Source: Whitmania pigra (taxonomy: Eukaryota > Annelida > Clitellata > Hirudinida > Haemopidae). Taken from it: a stretch of DNA of 64,000 bases. The stretch is from the NCBI GenBank assembly GCA_021613335.1, contig JAJTWR010000021.1:2562001-2626000 (forward strand). The letters run 5' to 3'. Under the pieces are notes generated by a model. That model had not been told where the DNA came from. It searched no databases and was given only the letters and a program-made list of their open reading frames with translations. A program made the translations under genes and the position numbers. Shown in pieces: positions 12,690 to 25,800 of this stretch; positions within the stretch are counted from its first letter, which is position 1; every line of letters begins with the position of its first letter.

Positions 12690-12870
12690 AATACCGACAC
12701 CATCAACCATAGCATACTGTTAGACAGACTCCGCTCCGACTTCGGCATCGAAGGCCTCGCACTTTCTTGGCTTCAATCTTACCTCTCCAATAGATCCCAA
12801 TACGTCAAGCTGGGCTGCCATACTTCCTCTTCTGTTGATCTCCTTGCTGGAGTCCCCCAAGAAAATCCCA
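12690..12870 (+). pseudogene. LINE reverse transcriptase fragment (CR1/Jockey-like)
   Basis: The frame reads DTINHSILLDRLRSDFGI, LALSWLQSYLSNRSQYVKLG and LAGVPQ, the conserved segment before and into the (G/A)VPQGSVLGP block of non-LTR reverse transcriptases. It breaks off right after GVPQ. Roughly 60 codons survive. Confidence 0.8.
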
Positions 12871-13054
12871 GATCATGTAAAAACCAGCTTTTATTGTCAA
12901 TTATTAACATTTCTTAATTACTATTCATGTTATTATACATAGCAATGGGTTCCCAATTAAATAATGATCCGATTATTAATGACACAAGTCAAACAGAACT
13001 TTATTTTAATTCAATGGTTTTATTACCAATGATACAATGAATAATAGCATAATG

Positions 13055-13796
13055 CAGTGGAACCCACTTATCTCGACCTATGGTTAACTCGACAACCCTA
13101 TTAAGTGGACTCCAAATACAAAAATGTTTTTGAAGTACCGCCAAATTCCTTTTGTTTTATCATTTTCTCATTGGTTATGTCGATGCTTTTATGTCGCTGA
13201 GCCCTAATATCTCGAGCACAAAAGAGTGCCGAATTCGCCACTTTGCATCAGTTATCTCGATCCCTGTGACTAATTGTTGACTTTGAAGTAGAACCGCCAA
13301 GTTCCCACTTTTGTTGCAGCATTTGTTCATCGGTTATGTCGATTCAATTATGTCGCCGAATCCAATTCCCCTAACCGATTTTGTCTGAAGAGTAACACGC
13401 TGTAACTATTCTGTTTTTTTTCTTTTCTATTTTTTCATTCGAAAAATGTCTAGAGGTGTCAAGAGAAAGCTGGACAATCAGTCAATAGAGAGACATGTAG
13501 GAACAAATAATTATGAAGGTTTGCATTGAGAGCCGGAGATGATTCATACTGCGAATTGGTAAATCTCTGCTGTTAGTTGGTTCACACATGCATTTTGTTG
13601 TTAGCAAACATGTACATATTGATGTTATTAAAATCAAATACCAATTTCTGTTGTGTAAAAAACTTATTAACGCACATTATGTACATAAAGAAATTGCAAG
13701 CACATGTCAATATACAATCGCCATTTTGATTTTCGGTTATCTCGACACTTTTTGGCAAACCCATAGGCAGGCGACATAACCGGGTTCGACAATGTT
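13055..13796 (+). mobile_element. Tigger/pogo-like non-autonomous element with N-terminal transposase stub
   Basis: Starts CAGTGGAACCCACTTATCTCG and ends, read inward from the right, CATTGTCGAACCCGGTTATGTCG, which are imperfect inverted repeats of Tigger type. Subterminal GGTTATGTCGA and ATCTCGA words repeat throughout. An ATG at 13446 opens MSRGVKRKLDNQSIE, a typical CENP-B/Tigger transposase N-terminus, and stops after 27 codons. On both sides lie related CAATGATACA.TGAATAAT words (13027-13046 and 13830-13850), so it sits inside another repeat. Confidence 0.6.
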
Positions 13797-14281
13797 TACA
13801 ATGAATAATAATGATCACATTATACAGCAATGATACAGTGAATAATAATATAATATAGCCAATTTTATAGTTCGTCCCCGAGCGCAAAATATCCTAGCTA
13901 CGCCTCTGGAATTGGATGCAGGTTAACGACACTATTATTTTATAAAACTTTTACTTTGAATATATTTGAATGTAAAAAAACCTAAAATAAGTTTCTAATA
14001 CAATTTTGTAATGCTTTAAAAGCAATATTAAGCAGCATGGCTGTGAAATATCCTCCGTACTATAGTTTCAGCAAGCGGTTATGGTTCCAGTATTCGCCCA
14101 TCCCCGCCAAAGTGTTTTAGATCCGCCTCTGTAGATAGTCAAAACGGGTTATAACCAGAGATCATATACGATCTCTTTTCGTTTAGTACCATCTCTGCAT
14201 ATGAAGAGCCGTTCAATCGGCGCGGAAGATGGTATGCCAGTCTTGTATTTTCAGTGGTGGCTGATCTCTTCCACACATACA

Positions 14282-14528
14282 TTTTCTAACTGGCACGCCT
14301 GGGGTCCTCAGAGGAGTTTCCCCCGTTTTCAAACGTTTCAACCATTTGAATTTCCCTACGTTTTCGGAGGAAGAGGGCGGGCCGCATCCGGATGTCCCTG
14401 TCGGTTTATATCTTCTTGAACCCAACAATTACCTCTGGCTATAAGAGACTATTGTTGGTCTTGCTATGCCGGTCACTGATGCTTGGACTGGAGCGACTAC
14501 AAAAGCCCTTAATGGCTTCTTCATGTCG
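14282..14528 (+). repeat. Rep-A copy
   Basis: Interspersed repeat recognised by CCTCAGAGGAGTTTCCCCCG, CAAACGTTTC, CGTTTTCGG.GG...GGGCGGGCCGCATCCGG, then TGAACCCAAC and CTTGGACTGGAGCGACTAC. Other copies are at 25555, 29192-29912 (minus, split by an LTR), 39830-40194 (minus) and 44945. A hAT element is inserted at its 3' end. Confidence 0.75.
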
Positions 14529-14536
14529 CTCTGTTG

Positions 14537-16548
14537 CAGGGGTTTCCAACCTTTTTGTGCTCACGGCTCCCTTAGAGGACAAAATGTGGTCCACGGCCCC
14601 CCCTATCAATTTTTTTCAAGAAAAAAGTAATGAACAATAATTTACTGTCAAAAAAAGAACCATACAATGTATTTTGAAAGCAAATTTTTAATGTGAAGAT
14701 TGCTCCTGCTTCTTGTTCACAAGTAGATGGAATCTGGGCTTTAGGGCCACTCTCATGTTATCCTTTGCATTTGTTTCGCGATTTTGTTTTGATTGTCAGC
14801 AGGGTTGAAAATCCAGCTTCACAGATGTAGGTTGTCACAAAAGGAATGATGGATGTCATGGCTCTTTTGGCTAGAACTGGATATAGTATCATCATGGAGC
14901 ACCAAAAGTCATAATCAACCAAACTCTTGACCTGAAACTCCTTCTTTAGCAACTCTTTTGTGCCTCAGATCAATGAGATCATCTTTGGCCAAGTATCAGG
15001 ACAGAATGATCAGGCATTCACACTTTCCAAATTGACCAAAAATGGATTCCTGACCCAGGCATCATGGGGCTGAAACTCTTTCGTAATAAAGTAGTCATGA
15101 AATGATGCCATCAGAGTTCCTAGGTGAGACAAAATGTCGCTTTTAAGAGAAGCTGGTATGGTGCCAGCTGCATCCAGACTGGGTTGCAGAGACGCTTCTA
15201 ATCTTGGAAAATCGGCAAAATTGTTATTCTCCATTCTTCTGATCCACAGAGCAGCTTCTCCAGAAATGAGCCTAGCTTCTCACCAGCATCAATAACAGTT
15301 ATGTTAGGACCCTGAATCTTAGTGTTAAGCTCATTTAAATAGGTGAAAATGTCAGCCAAATATGCCAGTGATAGGCTAAATTTTGGCAGACAAAATATAC
15401 TTTCAAGGCCACTCTGTTGCTTTTGTAAGAACATGGACACCTCAATCTGCAGTTCCATTAGTCGGCTGAAAACCTGCCCTCTGGACATCCACCTGACGTC
15501 AGTATGAAAGAGCAAAACTTCAAAAGGAACCCCAACCTCCTTGCAGAGTTCCTTGAATAGTCTATGGTTTGTTGCTCTTGCACGGATGTAGTTCACCACC
15601 TTTACTGCTGTTGACATCACCTCTTTCAATCCATTTGGAAGAGTCTTTGCTGCAAGGGCATATCGAAAGAGCATGCAATGAGTGACAGTCACATGAGGTG
15701 CCTCTGCTCTGACCAAAGCTGCAAAGCTTTACCGGATTTGTTTCCGAGCATTGCTGGTGCTCCATCAGATCAAATTGAGCTGAGCTTCATTCTCCAATCA
15801 TCAAAGTCCTGTCCTGTAAAGAAGTCCACGAGAACATGCAAGACATCCTAAGCTTTTGTTGTGGTGAGTATTTGATGGCAGAAAAGAAATTCTTTGAGTG
15901 ATCCATGACACACATATCTCACAAACACCAGAAGTTGGCTGCACTGAACAACATCAATAGTCTCATCCAATTGCAGGCTGAATGAGTAAGGACTGGCCTT
16001 CATCTCTGAGATCACTTGTTGAAGGATATCAAGAGACATGTCATGGATTCTTGACTGGATCACATTATTGGAGAGAGGAATCTTGTCAATCTCCTTTCTC
16101 TCCTTCTCTCCACACGTGGTTTGATTAAGGTTTCTCCAATTGTGTGGGGCTTCAATTTGTTGTTGCTTTCGTCTTTTGCTATGAGGTAGGCCACATGTAA
16201 GAGGCCTCCAGAAAAGGTTTCTGGGTCTGAGCAAATCCAAGACTTAGCAGAGTGCCTGATAATTGGAACCGAGCCCTCTTCTGTTTCATAGCATCAAGTC
16301 CATCCTTGAAACTGTCAGGTGTTCCTTAAGCTTTGATGGCCTAATGCTTCAGCACTGAGAACCTTTCCGCATATGAAGCATTGAGGCTTCTGAACACCAT
16401 CACGCTCGGTGACATATGTAACCCTATACTCATTACTTGTGCATAAATATTATTCTCGGATTTTTTAAAAAGTTAGTTTAAAAATAATTTTGAAAATTTT
16501 TTATGCTGATTTTTGAAAATTACTCCACGGCTCCCCTAGGGAGCCCTG
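14537..16548 (-). mobile_element. hAT transposon (ZBED/SCAND3-type), dead
   Basis: Full-length element bounded by 8-bp target duplications CTCTGTTG (14529-14536) and CTCTATTG (16549-16556), 7 of 8 identical. The ends are CAGGGGTTTCCAACC and CAGGGCTCCCTAGG. The minus strand carries transposase pieces: about 16240-15848 (HDMSLDILQQVISEMKASPY, FSLQLDETIDVVQCSQLLVF), 15716-15198 (EVGVPFEVLLFHTDVRWMS, FSLSLAYLADIFTYLNELN) and 14952-14758 (YICEAGFSTLL). These are the RNase H-like core and C-terminal dimerisation region of the ZBED5/SCAND3 group of hAT transposases. Stops and frameshifts separate the pieces. Confidence 0.9.
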
Positions 16549-16556
16549 CTCTATTG

Positions 16557-17054
16557 GCTGTAAATGATATGATTACTGGTTTTTATGAAAGTTTGACGAA
16601 ATGATCCACAGACCTTTTAAAAGGATTCTTGATTCTTCAGAATATATATAGTGCAACTGAATCATTTAGATATTTAGATATGGCTAGTTCTGGAAATGAG
16701 GGTCTAGAAAAGGTCTCGAAACCGAAGTCTATAAATGATAAATGATAAAGATTTCGAGGTTTTGTATAATATTGTGAGACGTATCATTGTAAAAGAATGA
16801 AATAAATGTCAGACTTTCTTAGTTTCCTGAAATCATGCTTAATACGAAACTATTTTTTTACAGATATCAATTATCAAAACATGAATTTTAATTTTTATAA
16901 TTTAAAATTGTATTTACAAAATAAAATAAATATTTAAAAAAAATTACATTAAAGGCTTCACTGAAAGCTGTAGTGTTGTTATTCTTTGATTTGTGGTTGG
17001 TAGCCATACTGCGATATAAAATACTTTTATCGCGCTGCGTTGTCGAGGTAGGAT
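16557..17054. other. 5' flank of EIF4A3
   Basis: AT-rich with no gene seen. The EIF4A3 promoter should lie in the last 100 bp, where GC content rises (CGCGCTGCGTTGTCGAGG). No TATA box seen. Confidence 0.4.
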
Positions 17055-18475
17055 ATGGCTTCAAAACGAAAGTCCGGCGTGCTGGAAGACTTACGAAATG
17101 TTGAATTCGAAACTTCTGAAGAAGTCGATGCGCTTCCCACGTTCGATTCAATAGGTTTGAGAGAAGATCTTCTCAGAGGAATCTATGCTTACGGTAAGTT
17201 ATAGAATTTCAAATTGGGCGTGTAGACGTCGTTTTTTGTAAGGGTAATTTAAAAGCTTTATAAGCTAATAGAATAACAACACTTAAATAAATCATTATTT
17301 TGATTTTAAAATATTTGAAAATATTCAGGCTTTGAAAAACCATCGGCAATTCAACAAAGGGCCATCAAGCCAATTGTAAAGGGTAGAGATGTTATTGCTC
17401 AGGCTCAATCTGGAACAGGAAAGACTGCAACATTTTCAATATCCATTTTGCAGAATATTGATACACAGCTAAGAGAGACCCAAGCATTAGTACTTTCACC
17501 AACCAGGGAACTTGCCACTCAGATTCAAAAAGTGTTGTTAGCACTTGGAGATTACATGAATATACAATGTCATGCATGCATTGGAGGTACAAATGTTGGG
17601 GAAGATATCAGAAAACTTGATTATGGACAACATGTTGTTTCTGGTACTCCTGGGAGAGTATTTGACATGATTAGGAGGAGAAATCTAAGAACAAGAGCAA
17701 TCAAAATGTTGGTGCTTGATGAGGCTGATGAGATGTTGAACAAAGGGTTTAAGGAGCAGATATATGATGTTTATAGATACCTTCCACCAGGAACACAGGT
17801 TGTTCTTATTTCTGCAACTCTTCCACATGAGATTCTGGAAATGACTAGCAAATTTATGACGGATCCCATCAGAATCCTGGTAAAACGTGATGAGTTGACT
17901 CTGGAAGGATTGAAGCAATACTTTGTTGCTGTTGAGAGAGAAGAATGGAAATTTGAAACATTGACAGATTTGTATGACACCTTGACCATTACTCAAGCAG
18001 TGATATTTTGTAACACTAAAAGAAAGGTTGAATGGCTAACTGAAAAGATGAGGGGAAATAACTTCACTGTATCTAACATGCATGGTGATATGCCTCAAAA
18101 AGAGAGGGAGGCAGTTATGAAAGAGTTTAGAAGTGGAGCAAGTCGTGTTCTAATTACAACTGACATCTGGGCCAGAGGGATTGATGTTCAGCAGGTGGCT
18201 CTAGTCATTAACTATGACCTCCCAAATAACAGAGAGTTGTACATACACAGGTTTGTATCAATTGTCATTTGTAATTATTTCAGCTTTTGAATAAATAGAT
18301 TGATAGAAAACTTCACTAATTTTGTTATAGAATTGGAAGATCAGGAAGGTTTGGGAGGAAGGGTGTTGCCATAAATTTTGTCAAGAATGATGATATCAGA
18401 ATCTTAAGAGACATTGAACAATATTACAGCACCCAAATAGATGAGATGCCCATGAAAGTTGAAGATCTTATTTAA
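17055..18475 (+). CDS. EIF4A3: DEAD-box RNA helicase eIF4A3 (exon junction complex), complete
   Basis: ATP-dependent RNA-clamping core of the exon junction complex, acting in spliced-mRNA marking and nonsense-mediated decay. Three exons in phase: 17055-17193, 17329-18250, 18331-18475, giving 401 aa (human about 411). All helicase motifs are visible in order: Q-motif region ([12 protein letters not shown]), AQSGTGKT (I), PTRELA (Ia), GG, TPGR (Ib), LDEADEML (II), SAT (III), VIFCNT (IV), TTD.WARGID (V) and HRIGRSGR (VI), which is split by intron 2. The C-terminus [18 protein letters not shown] distinguishes eIF4A3 from eIF4A1/2. The start ATG opens [20 protein letters not shown]. The short untranslated flanks look ordinary. 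Confidence 0.97.
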
Positions 18476-19846
18476 AAAGAACATGATTTCTTTTTATATG
18501 ATTTGAGTTGATCGTTATTCTGACATTTTGACTTAGAGATGATTTCTCTGATTTGTTTTGAGGATTTTGACTGTCAAACATTTTGTGGAATGGGTTGAAT
18601 TAAAAGCACTTTGGGTTAATTATTTTTCTTGATCATTACAAAATAATTTGTTATGTTTTTTATATTTGAGCTGGAAATGCCACTGTGTGCCCATGGTGGG
18701 GCACCATACAATTGGTAGATTGTTTAAAATTGACTTCAGGTAGGCAAGGCACTCAAATTGGATAAATGCCAATAAACTATTCAAACTAAGCGATGATGAG
18801 GACGCGTGAGTTAAGGTTCGTGGTGCCTGCTGTTGCATGGCTTCGGTGAATATTTGTAGTAATTCGGCCCCCGAAATAACCAAAAATAAGGAAATTAGAT
18901 TTAAATCCGCGAACATATTTGTAGTTTCTAGATGAATTATAGGGCGAGTAATTAATTAAGAGTGAGTGATTAATTATGCTTAATAATGACTATTTGTGTA
19001 TTGCTTCTTGACACACGTTGATCTTAATATTGTTATCGCATATCATATTTATACCAATTATTCCTATGATGGGAAATACTAGCCCGTCCTAATCATCTAG
19101 CTATGCAACGGACGTTAGTAAAACATTGCTTTGAAATACTTGTTTCATTGAATGTTTAGAAAATTGTTAATTTAAGCAAAAAACCGATTGTCCCGAGGAC
19201 CCTAATCTTTGGAGCCCGGGTTTTCAAATGTTGAGATTTTACAATTACGGCTTTTATTTTTACTTTTCCATTATGGATTTGACTATCTGGGCTTAATAGG
19301 TACCACATAAGAGCCAGAAATGTCTGCTCACAATTGACTTAAATCATGTTAAGGACTACACGACAATACGATTGTGGGTTGTGAAGAAATTAGCTTTTCT
19401 AAGTAACCTGTAAATCGATCGGCTCCAACTTTTGCTTATTTGTTTAAGTCTTATTTTCGGGAACCGCAGCAAGCATGGGAATTATTTTCTGATGAGTGGA
19501 TATACTGTTATCAAATGAAGTACACAGCTTGTTTAGCGAGAATAGGACCGTACTCGTATTAAGCTGGTGGGTATTTGTATCTTAGTGCGCTTTATTGTAC
19601 TCCTATTATTCTATGATAATTATTTTAAATATTATTTTCTCAAATGAAAAAAACGTGACATCATTGTTGCATTAGATTTAGATTCTGTGGGAGTTAACAG
19701 ATTTTTTGCTTTTAACGGCTAAAAGTCACATGGTTATGACTGATTCTGGTGTGGTGGATCGCTACTTGATTCGGTTTGAGCTATTGTAATTGCCAGGATA
19801 ATTTACCAGTGGAATTTCAGAAATAAGTTTTGTTTCTATATCAGCT
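18476..19846. other. Intergenic between EIF4A3 and WASHC5
   Basis: No gene recognised. Holds the EIF4A3 3' UTR, a 52-bp Rep-C insertion at 19081, and otherwise AT-rich unique-looking DNA. The WASHC5 promoter should be near 19700-19846, with no clear core motif. Confidence 0.5.
19081..19132 (+). mobile_element. Rep-C: 52-bp LINE-tail retroposon with 8-bp target duplication
   Basis: Flanked by GAAATACT on both sides (19073-19080 and 19133-19140). The insert begins AGCCCGTCCTAATCATCTAG and continues to CAACGGACG, the same unit that ends the LINE at 53470-53525. CGTCC and GGACG at its two ends can pair. Confidence 0.75.
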
Positions 19847-22800
19847 ATGGATTTTCTGGCCGACAACAACATCTGCGGCCAAACCCTTTTAAATTTGGTG
19901 TCTTGGGGAAATGCAATCATAGCGGAATTGCTAAGACTTTCCGATTTTATTCCTGCAGTATTTAGCAACGAAGTTCAACACAAACATGAGTCTGCCAAAT
20001 ATGCTGAACTATTGTCGGATTTCAGTTATTTTAAGTGCTCAGAATATTTTGAAAATCTCATTGCTACGAAGCCGGTGAATTTACAGCTGTAAATTTCTTT
20101 TTGGAGTGCACCTTAAACTTAACGTCTTAATGTTTGAGTTGAAGGGGTTAGAAGAGTTGGATGAAGAATTCAAAGATAATTATTTACAGATTTTGACAAG
20201 ATTCTACCAAGCATTTCAGAGCACTCATCAATATATTACTGACCTAAATAGGTATGGTTGGTTTTTCTTACATGTATTCTTGGCCTAACTTATTTTTTTC
20301 TTGAGTCAGATTTGTAGATGATTTGGAAAATGGCATTTTTATTCAACAAAATTTGGAGTCTGTGCTCCACAATGAAGATGGAAAACAGTTGATGGTTGTT
20401 TTGTTTTTATTTATGTTACTTGATCCTAATCATCATTGATCTATTTTTGATTCAAAGTGTGAAGCAGTTTATTTGTATGGTGTGATGTTACTTATTTTGG
20501 ATTTAAAAATAGAAGGACCTGTACGTGAAAAAATACTTGTCTCTTACTACAGATATAGGTTAGGTTAAAATTGATCTCTGAGATCCTTGAATGTATGACC
20601 CCATATTTATTATTTGCAGTGTCTCAAAATCTTCACTTGAATCAAATATTGATGAAGTTTGCAAGATGTTGAGAGACACAGGATTTTCAGTACTTAGTTT
20701 TAAAAGGCCTTCAGATTATCCAGAATGTTTTTTCAGGTGATATCGTGAATGTTATTTTTCAGTTACTTAAAATGTACTATATTTAAATATTTATATTTGC
20801 CTCAGCCGTATTTCAGTCAAAAAAAAATTGATTACAATGGTTATGAGCCGATTGAGGTCAGATGATATTTATAATCAGCTTTCTGCCTATTCTGCACCTG
20901 AGCATCGAAGCACAGCTCTTTCCACTCAAGCAGCTATGCTTTATGTAGTTCTCTACTTTTCTCCTGAAATACTTCATGGCCATCAAGCAACTATGAGGGA
21001 AATTGTTGACAAGTTTTTCCCTGACAACTGGGTTAAATGTTTATGTTGATTTTAAATTAGCCTTTATTGAATTAACCTAATATTTAACATGTTTCACATT
21101 ATTATATGATGAATTGAATTTATTTTCTTCTTGGCATCATCAAAATTATTCAACATAGTAAAACAAAATCAACAATGAACGACAGCCAAAGGATGCCCGA
21201 AGGGTGCATGCACTCGCTAAAAAGGCAACCTATTTAAATGTACAGAATTAAATTGACTATGAACGAAATATGAGTTTAGATTAATTTTGGCAGTTGATGC
21301 GAATTCAAGTTAATAGTATTCGAATGAAGTAAGTGCGACTTATATAAACTTTTGAATATTGATAATGAGTTTGACAATTCAATATTGGTTGGTATGTTAG
21401 GGTAAGTTTGAGCATTTTATGAAGAACGATTTCAAGTTTGATCTGGCTGGGTCGGATCAAAACTGGTGGGCATTGTTCAGATTATAAGAATGGCAATCAC
21501 TTATTGACTCAAAATAACCATCAAAAAAAGAAGGCAGCATGCTTTGGGAATATTTGTAAATGAATAGGCCTATTTTAAATATATTTAGTTGGTGGGTATT
21601 AAGAATATTATGGCTGATGAATAGGGGCTGAGATGATGACAGAGGATGACGATGGAAGATGGTGCGCAGTGATCTCTTTTGAGCTATGATTAGTGAGTTT
21701 AAACAAGATGGATAATTGGATCCCCAAATGATATGATAACAAGACAAATATGAGTGAACGAGACAGTAATAAAGAGTGAGTGAGGTTTTTGTATTGATAA
21801 AGCTGGTAATGCAAGATAAGACACCACAATTTTTAGAACTTTGGAATGAATCAAACTTATGTGATCTTTCCACGTAAGACTAACACGACTCCAAGAAATC
21901 TGCAAGAACTTACATGGTTAATAAGAGTTTTGTTGATATATAATTGGTGATTGGGGTCAATGCATTTATTATGATGATGAAATATCATGTAATTATAATA
22001 TTGTATATTGCATTTTATTTTATTAATTTTTGGAATTAACTAATTTTTCCAGGTTATAAGTATATATATGGGGGTAATAATAAACTTATGTGAAGCTTGG
22101 GCACCTTATAAAGCTGCTCAACAAGCCCTTGCCAACACTTTGGAAATGGGCAACATTAGGAACATGGTAAATCATCATGGTATATGATTTTAGGACAACC
22201 ATTTCTGAAATATTTTATAAATCAGGCTGTTTATCATGGAAAGCAAGCTTGTGAACTTGTGAACATTCTTCACACAACTTTAAAGCAAGGTGTCTTGACA
22301 GATGGACATGTTACAGATAACTTAAACAGTCTCACAAATGTTGTGAGAAGTTCAAATGTGACCATCAGATGGTTGATGCTACATACTATATCAAACGATT
22401 ATACTGGTGAGTAACTCAGACACAATAACGCTGTTTATGCTTTAACTTTAACTAATTAAATTAATTCCATTAATTTTAGTTTAATGGTAATTATTTCATT
22501 ATTAATGTAATTATTCATGTGATGTAATTATTTTACATTATCTTGTTTCAAGTACACTAAAGATGATAATATCATGGCAAAGTTGTTGAAAAATCCATCT
22601 AAAAAATTGTTTAAGGTTGAAGAGAAATTTTAGTATAAAGCAAATATGTAATGACTTGTAATGGATTTTTTAGAAAATGGTTCAACTATTTGAGTTTACA
22701 AATTTTCAAAAACGACTTATTATAAGATTTGCTTATAATAAGGTGATTGGAAAGTAACTCCCTGTTTTTAAATATTAATAATTTATTTCAAACTATGATT

Positions 22801-25800
22801 CTTACAAAAAATGGATAGGAGATGAAAGTGTAATGGAGTTTTATTTAAATTGAATTTGATAATTATTATATTAATAGTGATGGCATAGTCATCATCATTA
22901 ATAACTGCTGTATGCAACATTCTTGACTCACCTTCCTTTGAAGAAGCTGATAGGAAGGTGAATTATAGAATAACATCTCAGGGGCACAGCAGCTTTAAAT
23001 CATTCAAAACTTTAAAGAAAAATTTGTCTCGAGTTTTAATAAACTTTTAAATAGTAATCCCTGTATTTTTAACTGGCTCAGTTGATTTATGCAGATGCAC
23101 GGATCTACCATAAATCTTCAAAGCTTTCAAGCATTAATTAAAATTAGTTTCCTATTATTTAACTTTTTTTGAATACTTGTCCATGGCTCTCTAATCTTTC
23201 TTCTATTTTTTGAAACAATCCGCACATTTTTATCTCTATCGGTTGATTTTTAGAGGCAGTTATCACCTATATAATTCGTTAATCTGTGTTATAATATGTT
23301 AAAGTATGTTATAAATTTGATTTTGGCTTTGATCCAAGGATTGTACTGTCCATGGAGTTATTTATCATCATATGTGTTCTGATCTTGCTTATAATGAACT
23401 CTTTGGCAATGGACATGAGTGGCATTTTCAGTTTTGCGCTCCTGTTGTAGAGGGTGACAGAAGAAAGCCCCAGAGACAAAACCAGCCACTTTCTGGTGAA
23501 TTGGTTGATTCTTTCCATTGCTTTCACTGTGAGCAGGCCAATCTCGTACATTGTTAACTACCACATTAGTCTTGGAAGGAGAACAAACTGTACTAGTGTT
23601 GCGGCACTACAACATAAAACTAACACTCGTAATTTTTAGAGGATTATTAACAAGCACGAGTTAGAGTCTGGAGACGAGCGTTGAGAGCCCATCAAGGCAA
23701 GAGCCAATGTGGCCAAGCGGAAACGAGGAATGAGTCAAAACCAAGCGAAGTAGGAGACAAACGAGGCGAGCTGATGAGAGTCTCCTTCTGTTTGCTTAAA
23801 TAGACTTTCGCTAGGACTTGAAACAAAAGAGTCCACTGCTATGCGCTGAGTCATTAGCCAGGAGAATTTCAGTGTCCTGTACTCCACGTCTTGTATGCCT
23901 AGAGTCCCTAAAGTCGGGTTTATACGATAGTGCAAGTGGGAGGAGTTTTGTGTCCTGCATTCCTTGTCTTGAGCGCCTAGAGCATGTGTGTGATGATGCA
24001 AGTAGGGTGAAGTTTAGTGTCCAACACTTGCCACACTTTGAATATTCTGGGAATGGACATTCCATTTCCATGTCAAAACTCTCCTTCAGCATATTCCATG
24101 TAGCGGCTTCCTGGTTTCTGTCTTTGAGGGCCTCATCAAACACTCTTCCCTGACTTTTAACTGGCTCTTCCATTATTTTGTTCCCTGGCCTGACTAACCC
24201 TGTCATTTGCCCATCATTACTTCAGAAGAAAATTTGAAGACTCTTGATCTTATTGAGTTGTAAATTTTCTAAACTGCAACCTCAGTGCAAATGCATGTCT
24301 ATCAACTGCAGCTCAAAAAAGTGTGACAACATTGCATTTTAATCTCAACACAAATTAAGGTATTTGTAACAAGGTATTGATAAGCCCTTCCAATGTCTCC
24401 AGCTAGTCTGAATAAAAACATGCTCAGATTGCTATATTAATCCAATCACATGATTCATTTGTTAGCATTGATTTGCATTGCTTTGCATGTTATATTATTA
24501 GCAACATTAGTTTATTATGTAAAATATTATTTTCTATAGAGTCTTTTAAGAAATGCAGACAAGTGAGAGAACAGGTGGTGCAAGATACTGGCTGCAACCA
24601 AGAAACTATTTTTCAAATGCTTCTTCTCACTGCTGACTTTGAATTGAAGTTGAAGGAGGTTTTTGGATGTCTTTTAAAAACAAGTTTTTTATGGCTTGTT
24701 TTAAGTTACTTTTACATAAAATATTATCTTAATAAGCAAAACAAATTAGAATTGAATGAAATTTGGCTTCTTGTATCAAGTTTTGAGTCTGTAGATACTA
24801 TTAGGATTAAATGTATTTCCAGTATATTTCTTATTGATTTAGACTCTAAAGAAATTGTTGGATGAAAAAAAACACTTATGGGAGGGAAACAAAAAAGAAG
24901 GCTCTGAAAGAATGACTGAACTTGGCATGGTTTTCAGTGGAACTATACTTTTGTCAAGGATTGAAAAAAATGGTAACAATCATGAGTGTTTAGTTTTAAG
25001 GCATTTACTCAAGCCTAAGAAAATTTTATAGAGAATCTTCAAGCTTGGTTTGAAGAAATAAGCAAACAGATTATTATTCTTGACTATGAAGACTCCATAG
25101 CTGCAGGTCGAAAAATTGTACATCTCATACAGGCTCTAGAAGAGGTCTTTCTTGAAATTCTTTTGTTTTTATATAACTTCAAAGTATGCTTAAACACCAA
25201 AATAGACCTTAACATACATTTTGCTTATTAAACATGGCCCAGATTTTTATTGTATTCATTTATGGGAATCACATAAGGAGATTTTACAAATTCATTGATC
25301 ATTAGATTTAAGGATTTATCAAATTTGATGAAATCTGATGAATTTTATCCAAATTTCATGGAAAACAAATTACTCAGTCATCAACCACAAACATTAGAGC
25401 ATAAATTTTTTTATAATTATTACATTACAATTTATTGAAAAGTCTCTAATCTATTTTAGCTCCCTTTTCAAATAATTGGTTCCTGAACCTTAATTTTAAA
25501 TGAATTCTGAGAACAGTTACAGGCTCTTGTTATACAATTATGAAATTCCTGGGAGGCAGTGATCAGCCCGATGGCCTTGTCAGTTTTAATGTTTGAGTTC
25601 CTGTTGCTACTGCCTGGACTGGAGAAGCCCCAAAATCTCTTATTGGCTTCTTCTCGCCTACAATATTGATTATGTGAGGCTCTATTTGACCTTTTTGTGT
25701 CATTCATGTCCATCCCAGTTGCTAGAGCAGTCATGAAAACTAACAGCATTTTCTTCACATCATTTATATGGAAACTGGGGTATACATTTACTTTGTAGTG

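Larger units (their letters stand above)
11569..13908. mobile_element. Candidate old hAT-like element defined by inverted ends
   Basis: The sequence AGCTAGGATATTTT..CGC.CGGGGACGAACT.TAAAATTGGC at 11574-11612 recurs as its reverse complement at 13857-13895, where it ends GCCTCTG. With the outer GGCGTAGCTAGGAT it resembles hAT termini (CAG..GCGTAGC). The left outer end is eroded and I found no target duplication or transposase belonging to it. Other repeats (pogo fragment, LINE fragment, Tigger-like element) sit between the ends and would be later insertions. Confidence 0.4.

Noticed and set aside
17685..17996. Antisense open frames across EIF4A3
   Set aside because: They are shadows of the strongly conserved helicase frame and lack any similarity.
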